Below are positions 9,233 through 17,827 of a stretch of DNA of 64,000 nucleotides, piece after piece. The stretch is from assembly GCF_008638305.1 (NCBI RefSeq), contig NZ_VTPZ01000001.1, positions 248,001 through 312,000 on the forward strand. The letters run 5' to 3'. The position numbers and the translations under genes are program-made. Under the pieces are notes generated by a model that was not told the DNA's origin, ran no database searches, and was given only the letters and a program-made list of their open reading frames with translations. Origin of the DNA: Pseudomonas profundi. GTDB lineage: Bacteria > Pseudomonadota > Gammaproteobacteria > Pseudomonadales > Pseudomonadaceae. How positions within the stretch are numbered: position 1 is the first letter of the stretch; every line of letters begins with the position of its first letter.

Positions 9233-10219
9233 TCAGTCCAGATTGACCAACACTCTGCCTACCATCCGCCCCGCCAAAATACGTTCGATCTGCTCCGGCA
9301 GTTGCTCCAGCGATACCTCCTGCGCCAGCGTCTCGAGATCAACTTTCCACTGCAGGGATAACCGATCCCACATCGAAGCCTTGGCGACCAGCGGTTGTTC
9401 CACCGAATCGATCCCCAGCAGATTCACATTACGCAAGATGAAGGGCAGCACATTGCCGCTGAAGCCAGTACCCGCTGTCAGTCCGCAACAGGCTACGCTG
9501 GCACCGTAGCGCAGCGACTTGACCACATTAAACAGAATCTCACCGCCCACGGTATCCACCGCGCCCGCCCACTGCTCTTTGAGCATCGGCTTCTCGCCGC
9601 CCGCTTCCAGCGCAGTGCGGTCAATGATCTGCGACGCGCCCAGCCCCTTGAGAAACTCGCTCTGCAGCGCTTTCCCGGTGGCGGCAGCGACTTCGTAGCC
9701 AAGGCTTGCAAGCATCGCCACTGCGATACTGCCCACGCCGCCTGTTGCGCCAGTGACCAGGATCGGACCCTGACCAGGTTGCACGCCGGCCTGCTCCAGC
9801 TTGTCGATGCATAGCGCGGCAGTGAGACCGGCGGTGCCCAGCAACATGCTCTCTCGCAGACTCAGGGCCGTGGGACGTTTGAGCACCCAGGCAGAAGGAA
9901 CCCGAATGTATTGGCCAAAGCCCCCCGAAGTACCCATGCCCAAGTCGTAACCGGTAATTATGATCTCGTCGCCGATGGCTAACTCGCTGGCGGAGCTGGC
10001 CTCAACTACGCCGGCGGCATCGATACCCGGTGTATGCGGATATTGACGGGTCACGCCCTTGTTACCAGACGCCGACAATGCGTCCTTGTAATTCAGGGAA
10101 GAATACTTGACGCGAATAAGCACCTCGCCTTGCGGCAGGTCATCAATATGACGCGACTGCACGCGGGACATATACCGACCGCCCTCCTCGCTTACTACCA
10201 AAGCCTTGAATTCAGACAT
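9233..10219 (-). CDS. acuI: YhdH/AcuI family NADPH-dependent quinone/acrylyl-CoA reductase
   Basis: This 328-residue medium-chain dehydrogenase/reductase lacks the catalytic zinc ligands and matches the YhdH/AcuI family, which reduces acryloyl-CoA to propionyl-CoA with NADPH. Seen are the N-terminal SSLNYKDALS, the motif PHTPGIDAAG, and the nucleotide-binding glycines VTGATGGVGS. AGGAGG sits 6 bases before the ATG. Its end converges on the cysI operon; sohB lies just upstream on the same strand, 8 bases from this gene's start. Propionyl-CoA formed this way could feed the methylcitrate cluster elsewhere in the window, but that link is an inference. A general quinone reductase is the alternative. 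Confidence 0.85.
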   Translation of the reverse strand: MSEFKALVVSEEGGRYMSRVQSRHIDDLPQGEVLIRVKYSSLNYKDALSASGNKGVTRQYPHTPGIDAAGVVEASSASELAIGDEIIITGYDLGMGTSGGFGQYIRVPSAWVLKRPTALSLRESMLLGTAGLTAALCIDKLEQAGVQPGQGPILVTGATGGVGSIAVAMLASLGYEVAAATGKALQSEFLKGLGASQIIDRTALEAGGEKPMLKEQWAGAVDTVGGEILFNVVKSLRYGASVACCGLTAGTGFSGNVLPFILRNVNLLGIDSVEQPLVAKASMWDRLSLQWKVDLETLAQEVSLEQLPEQIERILAGRMVGRVLVNLD

Positions 10220-10227
10220 ACTGCCTC

Positions 10228-11253
10228 CTACCAGAAACGCTGATTATGAAAGCGCGACGCCCAGGTCAGCACCAACCGATCCAACGAAGCCGCGAGCCCT
10301 GACGCCAGTTTATCCTGCATGCGTTTGCGCACCGCATAATGAACCTCGAACACGTCAGCGACGCGAATGCGCTGGCTGATATATTCGTCGCTGGTTTTCA
10401 GTTCGTCGGCGAGGGCGTTCTCCAGGGCTTCGAGCCCGAACCAGACCTCACCGGTAGCCACCGACTCTATATCGAGTATCGGTCGATACCGACCGACAAA
10501 ATCCTTGAATAAACGGTGGATGCTTTCCAGATCCTCCTGAAATTTCTCCCTGCCCTTGTCGGTGTTTTCACCGAAAATGGTCAACGTACGCTTGTACTCG
10601 CCGGCGGTGAGCATCTCGTAGTCAACGTCATGCTTGCGCAGCAACTTGTTGAAATTCGGGATCTGTGCGACCACGCCAATCGAGCCCAGCATGGCAAAGG
10701 GCGCGGCCAGTATGCGGTCGCCGATACAGGCCATCATGTAACCACCGCTTGCCGCCACCTTGTCCACGCATATGGTAAGAGGCACACCCGCGTCGCGCAC
10801 CCGAACCAGCTGCGACGCTGCCAGGCCGTAGGCATGCACCATTCCGCCGCCGCTTTCGATCTTGACCACAACCTCATCTTTCGGCGTAGCCAGCTCAAGC
10901 ACCGCTGTTACCTCATGCCGCAGATTTTCCAGCGCGGTCGCCTTGATATCACCGTCGAAATTCAGTACGAAAACCTTGTCGCGAGCGGAATCCCCCTTGG
11001 CCCGCCCTTTCTCGGCGAGTTTGCGCGCCTTCTGCATTGACTTGAACGCGGCCTTGTCCAGCACCGCACTCCCTAGCCGTTCAGTAGACCGGGCCAGCTG
11101 TTCATTGAGTCGGTTGACGGTGAGCACGCCTTCGCCACGACGTGATTTACCTTTCAATGCAGCCAGCATCATCAATATCAGTAAGATTGCCACCACAATG
11201 GTGAAGGCTTTCGCCAGAAACAGGGCATATTCAGCTAGCCATTCCACAAACAT
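10228..11253 (-). CDS. sohB: Inner-membrane serine peptidase SohB (S49 family)
   Basis: SohB is a membrane-anchored S49 peptidase related to signal peptide peptidase SppA. The 341-residue product starts with a membrane helix (about residues 7-28), then a cytoplasmic linker rich in basic residues. The peptidase core carries the catalytic serine in AASGGYMMA, with the adjacent family signature GDRILAAPFAMLGSIGV. The ATG at 11253 is preferred over an upstream in-frame codon because GGAG precedes it and the membrane helix then begins directly. It lies 8 bases upstream of the acuI-type gene on the same strand. Physiological substrates are unknown. Confidence 0.92.
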   Translation of the reverse strand: MFVEWLAEYALFLAKAFTIVVAILLILMMLAALKGKSRRGEGVLTVNRLNEQLARSTERLGSAVLDKAAFKSMQKARKLAEKGRAKGDSARDKVFVLNFDGDIKATALENLRHEVTAVLELATPKDEVVVKIESGGGMVHAYGLAASQLVRVRDAGVPLTICVDKVAASGGYMMACIGDRILAAPFAMLGSIGVVAQIPNFNKLLRKHDVDYEMLTAGEYKRTLTIFGENTDKGREKFQEDLESIHRLFKDFVGRYRPILDIESVATGEVWFGLEALENALADELKTSDEYISQRIRVADVFEVHYAVRKRMQDKLASGLAASLDRLVLTWASRFHNQRFW

Positions 11254-11353
11254 CACTCCAGCACGTAAATAGTTGCAACCAAGCATACAGGATGTACCAA
11301 GCCGTCGGTACGTAACGGTCCGCAGCCGAATTCAAACGATCGTATGATTCTGG

Positions 11354-11382
11354 TTGACAGCGTTCGCAGCTATCCATAACCT
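11354..11382 (+). promoter_or_regulatory. Sigma-70 promoter for the histidine phosphatase gene
   Basis: TTGACA (11354-11359), a 17-base spacer and TAACCT (11377-11382) lie about 30 bases before the start codon at 11413. Confidence 0.55.
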
Positions 11383-11412
11383 CGGATTCATCCAACTGAA
11401 AGGCTTTTACAC

Positions 11413-12117
11413 GTGGGCGATATTTATCTGATCAGGCATGGCCAGGCGTCCCTCGGCGCTGAAAACTATGACGTCCTGTCACCTGTAGGCATCAAGCAGT
11501 CGCAGCTGCTGGGACGCTACCTGGACGATCTCGGGGTGACGTTTGATCGCTGTATCGCCGGTGAAATGATCCGCCAGATCGACACCGGCAAACATGCGCT
11601 GGAGGAGATGCCTGGCACGCAGACCCGGCAGATCGATATCGAGCCGGCTTTCAACGAGTACCAGTCGGACCGGGTCATGGCGACATACTTGCCCCGCGTA
11701 CTGGAAACCCAGCCCGATGCACTGCACTACGTTCAGAACGCCGGCCAGCATCGCAAAGAGTTCCAGCGTATCTTCAGCCAGGTGATTACTCACTGGATTA
11801 CCGACACCAACCGCCCCGACGATTGCGAACCCTGGTCAGATTTTGTCGAACGCGTACAAGGTGGACTGCAGCGTGTTCTCGCCGCTGCCGGACGTGGTCA
11901 GAACATCGCGATATTTACCTCGGGCGGCACTATCACCGCTACCTTGCAGATGATTACCAGCATGCCCGCGACCAGCGCCTTCGAACTCAACTGGCAGATA
12001 GTGAATACCTCGGTCAGTCGACTGCAGTACCGCAAGGATCAACTGAGTCTGGCGTCCTTCAACAGCCAGGCGCATCTTGACGTGCATAAGCGCTCGGAGT
12101 GGGTCACCTTCAGATAA
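11413..12117 (+). CDS. Histidine phosphatase (phosphoglycerate mutase-like) family protein
   Basis: This 234-residue protein begins with the phosphate-binding RHG motif at residues 8-10 (YLIRHGQAS), whose histidine is transiently phosphorylated in this superfamily. The second conserved block, usually SHGG, reads FTSGGTI here, so the second catalytic histidine is replaced by serine. Such TSGG members exist, and the change may alter or reduce activity. The start is GTG at 11413, fixed by the RHG motif lying so close to the N-terminus. The SCP2 gene follows 51 bases later. The substrate is unknown. Confidence 0.85.
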   Translation: MGDIYLIRHGQASLGAENYDVLSPVGIKQSQLLGRYLDDLGVTFDRCIAGEMIRQIDTGKHALEEMPGTQTRQIDIEPAFNEYQSDRVMATYLPRVLETQPDALHYVQNAGQHRKEFQRIFSQVITHWITDTNRPDDCEPWSDFVERVQGGLQRVLAAAGRGQNIAIFTSGGTITATLQMITSMPATSAFELNWQIVNTSVSRLQYRKDQLSLASFNSQAHLDVHKRSEWVTFR

Positions 12118-12168
12118 CCCTCGGCGACGATCATGGGACCGTCGCTTCAACCAAGAAAGGACAGGCTA

Positions 12169-12483
12169 ATGGCTACTGTTTCAGACATCATCAGCAGCAT
12201 GGATTCCAAGTTCAACCCGGCCGCCGCGAAGGGCCTTGATCTGGTGTTCCAGTTCAATATCGAGGACGACGACAACTTCTTTGTAACCGTCAAGGACGGC
12301 ACTTACAACGCTGAAAAAGGCGACGCTACCGCACCGGACGTGACCCTGATCATGGACAGCGAAACATTGTCCGGCGTCATCAGCGGCGAAACCGATGGCA
12401 TGCAGGCTTTCATGGCTGGCAAGCTGCGCGCCGAAGGCGACATGATGCTGGCGCTGAAGCTAAGCGAGCTGTTCCCCGCCTGA
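12169..12483 (+). CDS. SCP2 sterol-binding domain protein
   Basis: The 104-residue protein consists of a single SCP2 (sterol carrier protein 2) domain, a hydrophobic-pocket fold that binds fatty acyl or other lipids. Typical pieces are VFQFNIEDDDNFFVTVKDG and the C-terminal GKLRAEGDMMLALKLSELF. AAGAAAGG just upstream of 12169 sets the start. A strong intrinsic terminator follows the stop codon by about 15 bases. Stand-alone bacterial SCP2 proteins have no firmly assigned role; lipid carriage near beta-oxidation enzymes is an inference. Confidence 0.9.
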   Translation: MATVSDIISSMDSKFNPAAAKGLDLVFQFNIEDDDNFFVTVKDGTYNAEKGDATAPDVTLIMDSETLSGVISGETDGMQAFMAGKLRAEGDMMLALKLSELFPA

Positions 12484-12497
12484 AGCTGATTGCTGAC

Positions 12498-12531
12498 AAA
12501 AAAAACCGGAGCCTGGCGCTCCGGTTTTTTT
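12498..12531 (+). terminator. Intrinsic terminator after the SCP2 gene
   Basis: ACCGGAGC (12505-12512) and GCTCCGGT (12518-12525) form a stem with a 5-base loop, flanked by an A-run before and seven T after, so it can act in both directions. Confidence 0.92.
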
Positions 12532-12757
12532 GCTTATCACGTATGGCTTTAGCCTGTTTTGCAGCCGCCCGCTTTACGCAACCCCGCGAGCAGCTCATCA
12601 GCGTTTCATTGATACGAGCAATCGCGCGTCAACACTCCAACTGATAAGCCCTTTCAAACAAGCGTTTGAGGTTGTTGCGCGCCCCGCGCTCCTTTAGATT
12701 ACTTTGTCGCCAGGGCGCTCTAGGCCAGGCACCCGCTTTCATCACAAGGACCATCTC

Positions 12758-13525
12758 ATGCAGAAGACTCAGCTATTCGATCTTGACGGCAAAATCGCGT
12801 TAGTCACCGGGGCCAGCCGAGGCATCGGCGAAGCAATCGCCAGGCTTCTCGCCCAGCAAGGCGCGCACGTTATCGTATCCAGCCGTAAAATCGAAGGTTG
12901 CCAGGCTGTTGCCGATGCCATTGTGGCGGCGGGCGGCAAGGCCAGCGCCATCGCATGCCATATCGGTGAAATGGAGCAAATCAGCGAGACGATCGAAACC
13001 ATCCGCAATCAGTTCGGCAAGCTGGATATTCTGGTCAACAATGCAGCGACCAACCCTTACTTCGGCAATGTGCTGGATACCGATCTCGGCGCTTTTCAGA
13101 AAACCGTGGATGTGAACATTCGTGGTTATTTCTTCATGTCGGTCGAAGCGGGCAAACTGATGCGCGCCCATGGCGGCGGCGCGATCCTGAATGTGGCCTC
13201 CGTCAATGGCGTGGTGCCCGGAGAAATGCAGGGAATCTATTCGATCACCAAAGCCGCCGTCATCAATATGACCAAGGTTTTCGCCAAGGAATGTGCTCAG
13301 TTCGGCATCCGCTGCAACGCCCTATTGCCTGGACTGACCGACACCAAGTTTGCTTCGGCCCTGACTTCCAACGATTCGATACTGAAAGGCGCGCTGCAAC
13401 GTATCCCGCTGCGCCGTCCGGCCGACCCGAGCGAAATGGCGGGCACTGTGCTGTACCTGGTCAGTGACGCATCAAGCTATACCACCGGGACAGCAATCAA
13501 CGTAGACGGCGGCATGCTGTCCTGA
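12758..13525 (+). CDS. Short-chain dehydrogenase/reductase (SDR) oxidoreductase
   Basis: This 255-residue classical SDR has the NAD(P)-binding TGASRGIG near residue 16, the NNAATNP motif, and the catalytic Tyr/Lys pair in YSITKAAVI. The C-terminus, AINVDGGMLS, is typical of the glucose-1-dehydrogenase/FabG-like group. The start at 12758 has AAGGA just upstream; an in-frame extension to 12704 lacks such a site. It stands alone, convergent with the two-TM gene. Members of this group act on many alcohols and 3-oxoacyl substrates, so the substrate is not assigned. Confidence 0.9.
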   Translation: MQKTQLFDLDGKIALVTGASRGIGEAIARLLAQQGAHVIVSSRKIEGCQAVADAIVAAGGKASAIACHIGEMEQISETIETIRNQFGKLDILVNNAATNPYFGNVLDTDLGAFQKTVDVNIRGYFFMSVEAGKLMRAHGGGAILNVASVNGVVPGEMQGIYSITKAAVINMTKVFAKECAQFGIRCNALLPGLTDTKFASALTSNDSILKGALQRIPLRRPADPSEMAGTVLYLVSDASSYTTGTAINVDGGMLS

Positions 13526-13534
13526 TCGTGGCGG

Positions 13535-13552
13535 GCCGGGTCTAAACCCGGC
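13535..13552. terminator. Hairpin between convergent SDR and two-TM genes
   Basis: GCCGGGT (13535-13541) pairs with ACCCGGC (13546-13552) around a 4-base loop, directly between two converging stop codons. There is no T-run, so a two-way stop is likely but not certain. Confidence 0.5.
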
Positions 13553-13556
13553 TCCG

Positions 13557-14207
13557 TTAACCGGCGGGCTTCAACGCATGGAGTGCGGCAGGATTCAACG
13601 CCGCCGGTTTCACTCCGCCGGGGCCCAGATCAATAGCAAACCGCGCCCCATGCGCCATGGGCATATACCGCACAACAAAGGCATCAGCTTCAACAAACTG
13701 CGGATTGTCGAGCCCATCCAGCCAGAGCCACAGATCGCGCCATTGCGGCGTACCATATAATCGCCCCGCGATTGCTGCATTGCGGCCTCGCTGCTTCTCC
13801 AGCGCAACATAGCGCCCAGTTATACGAGCCAGACGATAACCATCGGAAAGCCCCAGTGCCTTGCCCAGGCCAGTCCAGCGCAGCACCTGAACCTGTAGCT
13901 CCCAGGTATCACCCTCCAGTTGCAACTGGCGCTTGACGCCGTTTGCCACAAGGGTGGCGTCATAACGCTGAGGTGCCGCTTCGGTGAGCTCCAATACCGC
14001 AACCGACCCTTGCTCCTCGATGGGTCGGAATTGCTGCAATTCCCAGGCTGCCAGCCCCAGCACGACTGACAGCGCGAGGAGAATCAAAAGAAAACAGCCC
14101 TTAAGCCATTCGAGCAACCAGTCCAGGCGCCAACCAATGCGCGCCATGACTGTCAACAACACGAGGCCAACGCTTCCCAGCAAAGCGGCCAATCCCAAAT
14201 ATTGCAT
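13557..14207 (-). CDS. Conserved two-helix membrane protein of unknown function
   Basis: The 216-residue protein has two N-terminal membrane segments (about residues 2-22 and 36-56). A roughly 150-residue soluble domain follows, rich in tryptophan and aromatic residues (WELQVQVLRWTGLG, WRDLWLWLDGL). Homologues beside nudC in Pseudomonas are sometimes labelled multidrug efflux pumps, but two helices and no transporter motifs make that label doubtful. AAGGAG lies 5 bases before the ATG. It is the last gene of a minus-strand series (enoyl-CoA hydratase, fimL, nudC, this gene). No function can be given. Confidence 0.8.
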   Translation of the reverse strand: MQYLGLAALLGSVGLVLLTVMARIGWRLDWLLEWLKGCFLLILLALSVVLGLAAWELQQFRPIEEQGSVAVLELTEAAPQRYDATLVANGVKRQLQLEGDTWELQVQVLRWTGLGKALGLSDGYRLARITGRYVALEKQRGRNAAIAGRLYGTPQWRDLWLWLDGLDNPQFVEADAFVVRYMPMAHGARFAIDLGPGGVKPAALNPAALHALKPAG

Positions 14208-14234
14208 GCTACTCCTTGCGTGCCCGTGTCCTGC

Positions 14235-15074
14235 TTACGCTGGTACTGACGGTAACGGTTGTCCTTGTCGACGTGCCAGATAACAATCAATAAGCCAGCG
14301 AGAAATAGTGCCCCGTGGTGGTATCGCTGGTAGCTGATCGATGTTCCACCAGTGCGCTTCTTCAATTTCACCTGGCTGGGGTACGATCTCGCCGCCGGCG
14401 TAGCATGCATGAAAGCCCAGCATCAGCGAGTTGGGGAATGGCCAGTTCTGGCTGCCCAGGTATTCCAGCTGATTCACCTCCAGGTTGACCTCTTCCTTCA
14501 CCTCTCGGTGCAAACACTCTTCGGCAGATTCTCCCGGCTCGATAAATCCGGCCAGGGTACTGAAAAAACCAGCGCGAAAATGCGGCGACCGGGCCAGCAG
14601 CACTTCGTCGCCCCGGGTAATCAGAACAATAATGCACGGGGCGAGCTTGGGATACTGCCGTAGCCCACAGGCACTGCACTGCATGGCTCGCTCCTCCACC
14701 CGCGCCTGCATCGGCTGCCCACAGCGACCGCAGAAACGGTGCGTGTCATGCCAGGCATCCAACTGTTGCGCCAGCCCCAACATACGGAACGTATCGTCAT
14801 CAACCTGGCCAATCAGCCCGCGCAGGCCATGCCAGCTAAGACCGGGAAGCTCGACGGGTTGCTCCAGACGCAGCAACCGGCACGGCTTGCCATCATAAAA
14901 GCCGAGCAGCAGATCCAGGTCAGGATCACCCAGATAGCGCGCCATATCCGGGTCAAGCAATAGCCGGCCGTCGAGCATGGCGAAGCTTTGCTGGTGATAA
15001 ACGATTACCAGACCATCAGCGCACGACTCCCCGGCACTGCTGGCCGGAACAAAACGACTGCCTGGTCTATGCAT
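14235..15074 (-). CDS. nudC: NADH pyrophosphatase / NAD-cap hydrolase NudC
   Basis: NudC cleaves NADH to NMNH and AMP and removes NAD caps from RNA 5' ends. The 279-residue protein has a four-cysteine zinc ribbon (FCGRCGQPM and CSACGLRQYP) between an N-terminal domain and the catalytic Nudix domain. The Nudix box is intact: GFIEPGESAEECLHREVKEE. The family SQNWPFPNSLM motif follows it. GAGGTG precedes the start. The gene follows fimL by 7 bases and precedes the two-TM gene by 27 bases, so the three are probably one transcript. Confidence 0.95.
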   Translation of the reverse strand: MHRPGSRFVPASSAGESCADGLVIVYHQQSFAMLDGRLLLDPDMARYLGDPDLDLLLGFYDGKPCRLLRLEQPVELPGLSWHGLRGLIGQVDDDTFRMLGLAQQLDAWHDTHRFCGRCGQPMQARVEERAMQCSACGLRQYPKLAPCIIVLITRGDEVLLARSPHFRAGFFSTLAGFIEPGESAEECLHREVKEEVNLEVNQLEYLGSQNWPFPNSLMLGFHACYAGGEIVPQPGEIEEAHWWNIDQLPAIPPRGTISRWLIDCYLARRQGQPLPSVPA

Positions 15075-15081
15075 ACAGCTA

Positions 15082-16743
15082 TTACACCTCGGTTATATCG
15101 AAGCCCAACTCGGCGAGACTGTCTTCAGCCAGCGCAAGCACATCTGCAGTGGTCACAGAACAACGTTCGGCCGACTCGAGATAAAATTCAATGCCGGTCA
15201 GCGCATCAGCCAACACTTCAAGCTGCTGCGGATGCGGAAGCAGTTTCCGGTCAAGCATGTTTTCCTTGATAAAACATCCCGCCAGGCGAATCACATTGGC
15301 AGCGCGACTCATACCCAGGAAGATAAGCCCGCCGCGGACTGTTTCAAGCGAATCCGGCACGTTCATCAGATGCATGACGTCATGACCTGATTCCATATAG
15401 GCTGTTACCGCCCGCTTGGCCAGCGCCAGCCCGGCCTGCGACTCTTCTATGAGAACGATGCGTGCTTCCTTCAACGCGAGTGGCTCGTCAGTCTCTTCGG
15501 ATCCAGCCGCACTGTCCGTTTCACCGTCACCGTCCAGGCGATCAACCGCTGTCTCAGCCTGAAGTACGGCATCGGCTACCTCTTCCAGCAGCGCGTTATC
15601 GCCCATGCGCCATGTATCCAACTTTCCGGATGCGCTCTCGACATACGAGGAAATCGCCTCTATCTCAAGCATTCTGAAGGTTTTCCAGAGCCGTTGAAGC
15701 GATAGTTTCAGCGTTTCAAGAGATTGCTCCGGGTCGCCAGCATTGCGCGCGAGCAGGTCGAGCAGATCCTTGATGGCGGCAATTTCCTCTCGAAGCGCCT
15801 CAGCGACGGAGCGCATCACATCCACCCCGGGACCACGCAAACGATCAAATGCCTGCAGAATCTCCCGCTCGGTATAACCGGGATCGGGCAGTGCAAAGGC
15901 GGCTTTCACCTCCGCGCAACGGGGACTGCAATCGCCGGCAAGCGCCACCAGATACAGCAACTCGCCCAACAACTGGCGCGGAGGTTGGAGATCACCCGAT
16001 GGGTGTGCCCCGCTACGCTTCTTGACTTCACGATCGACCTGCGCGAACAAGCGCTTGCGTGGGTTGGTTAGGTGCAGAGGCGTTTCTTCTACCGCGTCCA
16101 GCGCGGCTGTCGCAACCCAGCAAAGCGTAGCGACCGGACTGTTCAGATAACTCTCCCAACGTTGCAGCGCGCGCTTCATCAATGGCGTTGCGGCAGCGAT
16201 GCCATCATCGCGAATAAGCGCCAGCAACCCGAGCTGATACATCTGGCGCAGCCGGTTGAAGGCACGCGGCTCGATCCCCTCATCCGAGCCCGGACGAAGC
16301 TTCGGGTTGAGGCTGGCAATATCCAATTGATAAAAGAAGCTTTCAGGAAGCGGACCGGCGTCAATACGATGTTTGCGGAGCTCGTTGATTGCCGGCAACA
16401 GCAGCTCAGGGCGTTCGAATCCCTGCTGGCGGCACTGTTCGAGGTAGCGTTCCAACAGGAAAAGGCTATCACACAGAGAAGAGAGCGGAGCGTTGCGCTC
16501 GGTGCCGTCGTGCTCTGGCACATCGGTGGCCAGGGCGACCATTTCTGTCAGCAGAACGGTGGCGCCGTTCAGTTCGATCAGTTCAAAGGTACCGCGCAGT
16601 TGTTGCAGGCTTTCGATAGCCTGTTGCAACAAGCTGCCATTGTGTCTGTCCTCAAGAAATTGCTGTAGCAGATCTTCTGCTTCGCCCATGCTGGCAAAGA
16701 GCTCATCCCTGACAAGATCAAGTGATGTGGCACCCGTTAACAT
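15082..16743 (-). CDS. fimL: Twitching motility/virulence protein FimL
   Basis: The 553-residue soluble protein matches FimL, which resembles the N-terminal phosphotransfer region of the chemotaxis kinase ChpA but lacks phosphorylatable histidines. In P. aeruginosa FimL supports type IV pilus function and cAMP signalling through Vfr. Supporting features are its length (P. aeruginosa FimL is about 557 residues), the N-terminal helical LRGTFELIELNGA repeat unit, and its position beside nudC as in P. aeruginosa. The start at 16743 is preferred over an upstream ATG because GGGGAG precedes it. No pilus genes are near, apart from an orphan pseudopilin 26 kb away. Confidence 0.85.
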   Translation of the reverse strand: MLTGATSLDLVRDELFASMGEAEDLLQQFLEDRHNGSLLQQAIESLQQLRGTFELIELNGATVLLTEMVALATDVPEHDGTERNAPLSSLCDSLFLLERYLEQCRQQGFERPELLLPAINELRKHRIDAGPLPESFFYQLDIASLNPKLRPGSDEGIEPRAFNRLRQMYQLGLLALIRDDGIAAATPLMKRALQRWESYLNSPVATLCWVATAALDAVEETPLHLTNPRKRLFAQVDREVKKRSGAHPSGDLQPPRQLLGELLYLVALAGDCSPRCAEVKAAFALPDPGYTEREILQAFDRLRGPGVDVMRSVAEALREEIAAIKDLLDLLARNAGDPEQSLETLKLSLQRLWKTFRMLEIEAISSYVESASGKLDTWRMGDNALLEEVADAVLQAETAVDRLDGDGETDSAAGSEETDEPLALKEARIVLIEESQAGLALAKRAVTAYMESGHDVMHLMNVPDSLETVRGGLIFLGMSRAANVIRLAGCFIKENMLDRKLLPHPQQLEVLADALTGIEFYLESAERCSVTTADVLALAEDSLAELGFDITEV

Positions 16744-16787
16744 CGCATTCCGTCTCCCCATCGTCCCTGCAATCTGACTGATAGCGC

Positions 16788-17600
16788 TCAGTCGGCAAAT
16801 TCAGCAGTCTTTCTGGTCATGTGAGCAGCCACCGCTACCTTGAGATCCTCAGACTGCAGCATCGCCGCGTTCCAACTGGCGATATAGTTGAGGCCATCCT
16901 CGACACTATGATCCCGGCTGTAGCGTATCATCTCCTTGGTACCACGCACCGCGAGCGGCGATTTGGCGGCTATAGTCCCCGCCATGTCCATTACGCCCTC
17001 AAACAGCGCTTCAGGCGAAGCATAGTGCCGGTTAACCAGACCTATGCGCTCCGCCTCTACACCATCGATCATGCGTCCGGTGTAGGCTAGTTCCCGCATC
17101 ATGCCATCCCCTATGATGCGCGGCAATCTTTGCAGTGTGCCCACATCCGCCGCCATTCCCATGTCGATTTCCTTGATCGAAAACAGAGCATCGTCGGTTG
17201 AATAACGCATATCACAGGCCGAGATAAGATCTATCGCGCCACCTATACAATAACCATGCACTGCAGCGATCACCGGCTTTCGACAACGATCCACTGCGTT
17301 GAAGGTATTCTGCAATCGCAGGATCTGCCTGCGCAGCGCTTCGGCGTTGCGACCGATATCAGTACTCAGCTCGTCCTTGGCGCCAGCCAGCATAGCCAGA
17401 TCGATGCCGGCAGAAAAATGCTTGCCGGCGCCAGAAATAACCACGACGCGCGCACTGTCGGTCTGATCGACCCAATCGAAAACCTGGACCATCTCATCCC
17501 AGAAAGGTCTGCTCATCGCGTTGGCTTTATCTGGACGATTGATGCGTATATGCACAATCTTGTCGATCTGTTCAACAAGCAGTGTCTGGTATTCCGGCAT
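16788..17600 (-). CDS. Crotonase / enoyl-CoA hydratase family protein
   Basis: The 270-residue crotonase-fold protein has the oxyanion-hole pieces (AGKHFSAGIDLAML near residue 65 and AVHGYCIGGAIDLISA near 115). Residues further on (FSIKEIDMGMAADVG) include an acidic residue in the position of one catalytic glutamate, as in dienoyl-CoA isomerase and hydratase relatives. AGGAG precedes the ATG at 17600; a longer frame reaches 17648 without such a site. It heads the series leading to fimL, 44 bases away. The precise reaction (hydratase or delta3,5-delta2,4-dienoyl-CoA isomerase) is not decided; the D-x-G isomerase-like pattern makes the isomerase a real alternative. Confidence 0.87.
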   Translation of the reverse strand: MPEYQTLLVEQIDKIVHIRINRPDKANAMSRPFWDEMVQVFDWVDQTDSARVVVISGAGKHFSAGIDLAMLAGAKDELSTDIGRNAEALRRQILRLQNTFNAVDRCRKPVIAAVHGYCIGGAIDLISACDMRYSTDDALFSIKEIDMGMAADVGTLQRLPRIIGDGMMRELAYTGRMIDGVEAERIGLVNRHYASPEALFEGVMDMAGTIAAKSPLAVRGTKEMIRYSRDHSVEDGLNYIASWNAAMLQSEDLKVAVAAHMTRKTAEFAD

Positions 17601-17827
17601 GCTAGCTCTCCTGACATGGTTCAAAAACAAGTTGATTTCGGTACTCAAAGATCGCCAAAAATTTATTGAACAACACTGGCTGAATGCCCAGGCCGGCTCC
17701 GAAACGCACGGGATCGTCGCACGCTGGAGACAATACTCGTTTCGAGGCTATTTTCGGCGTTATTACAGACGGGCTTTTGTGACTCTCGTCCCAGTTCGGT
17801 TACTCAACAACGACCCAAACCCCTGGG

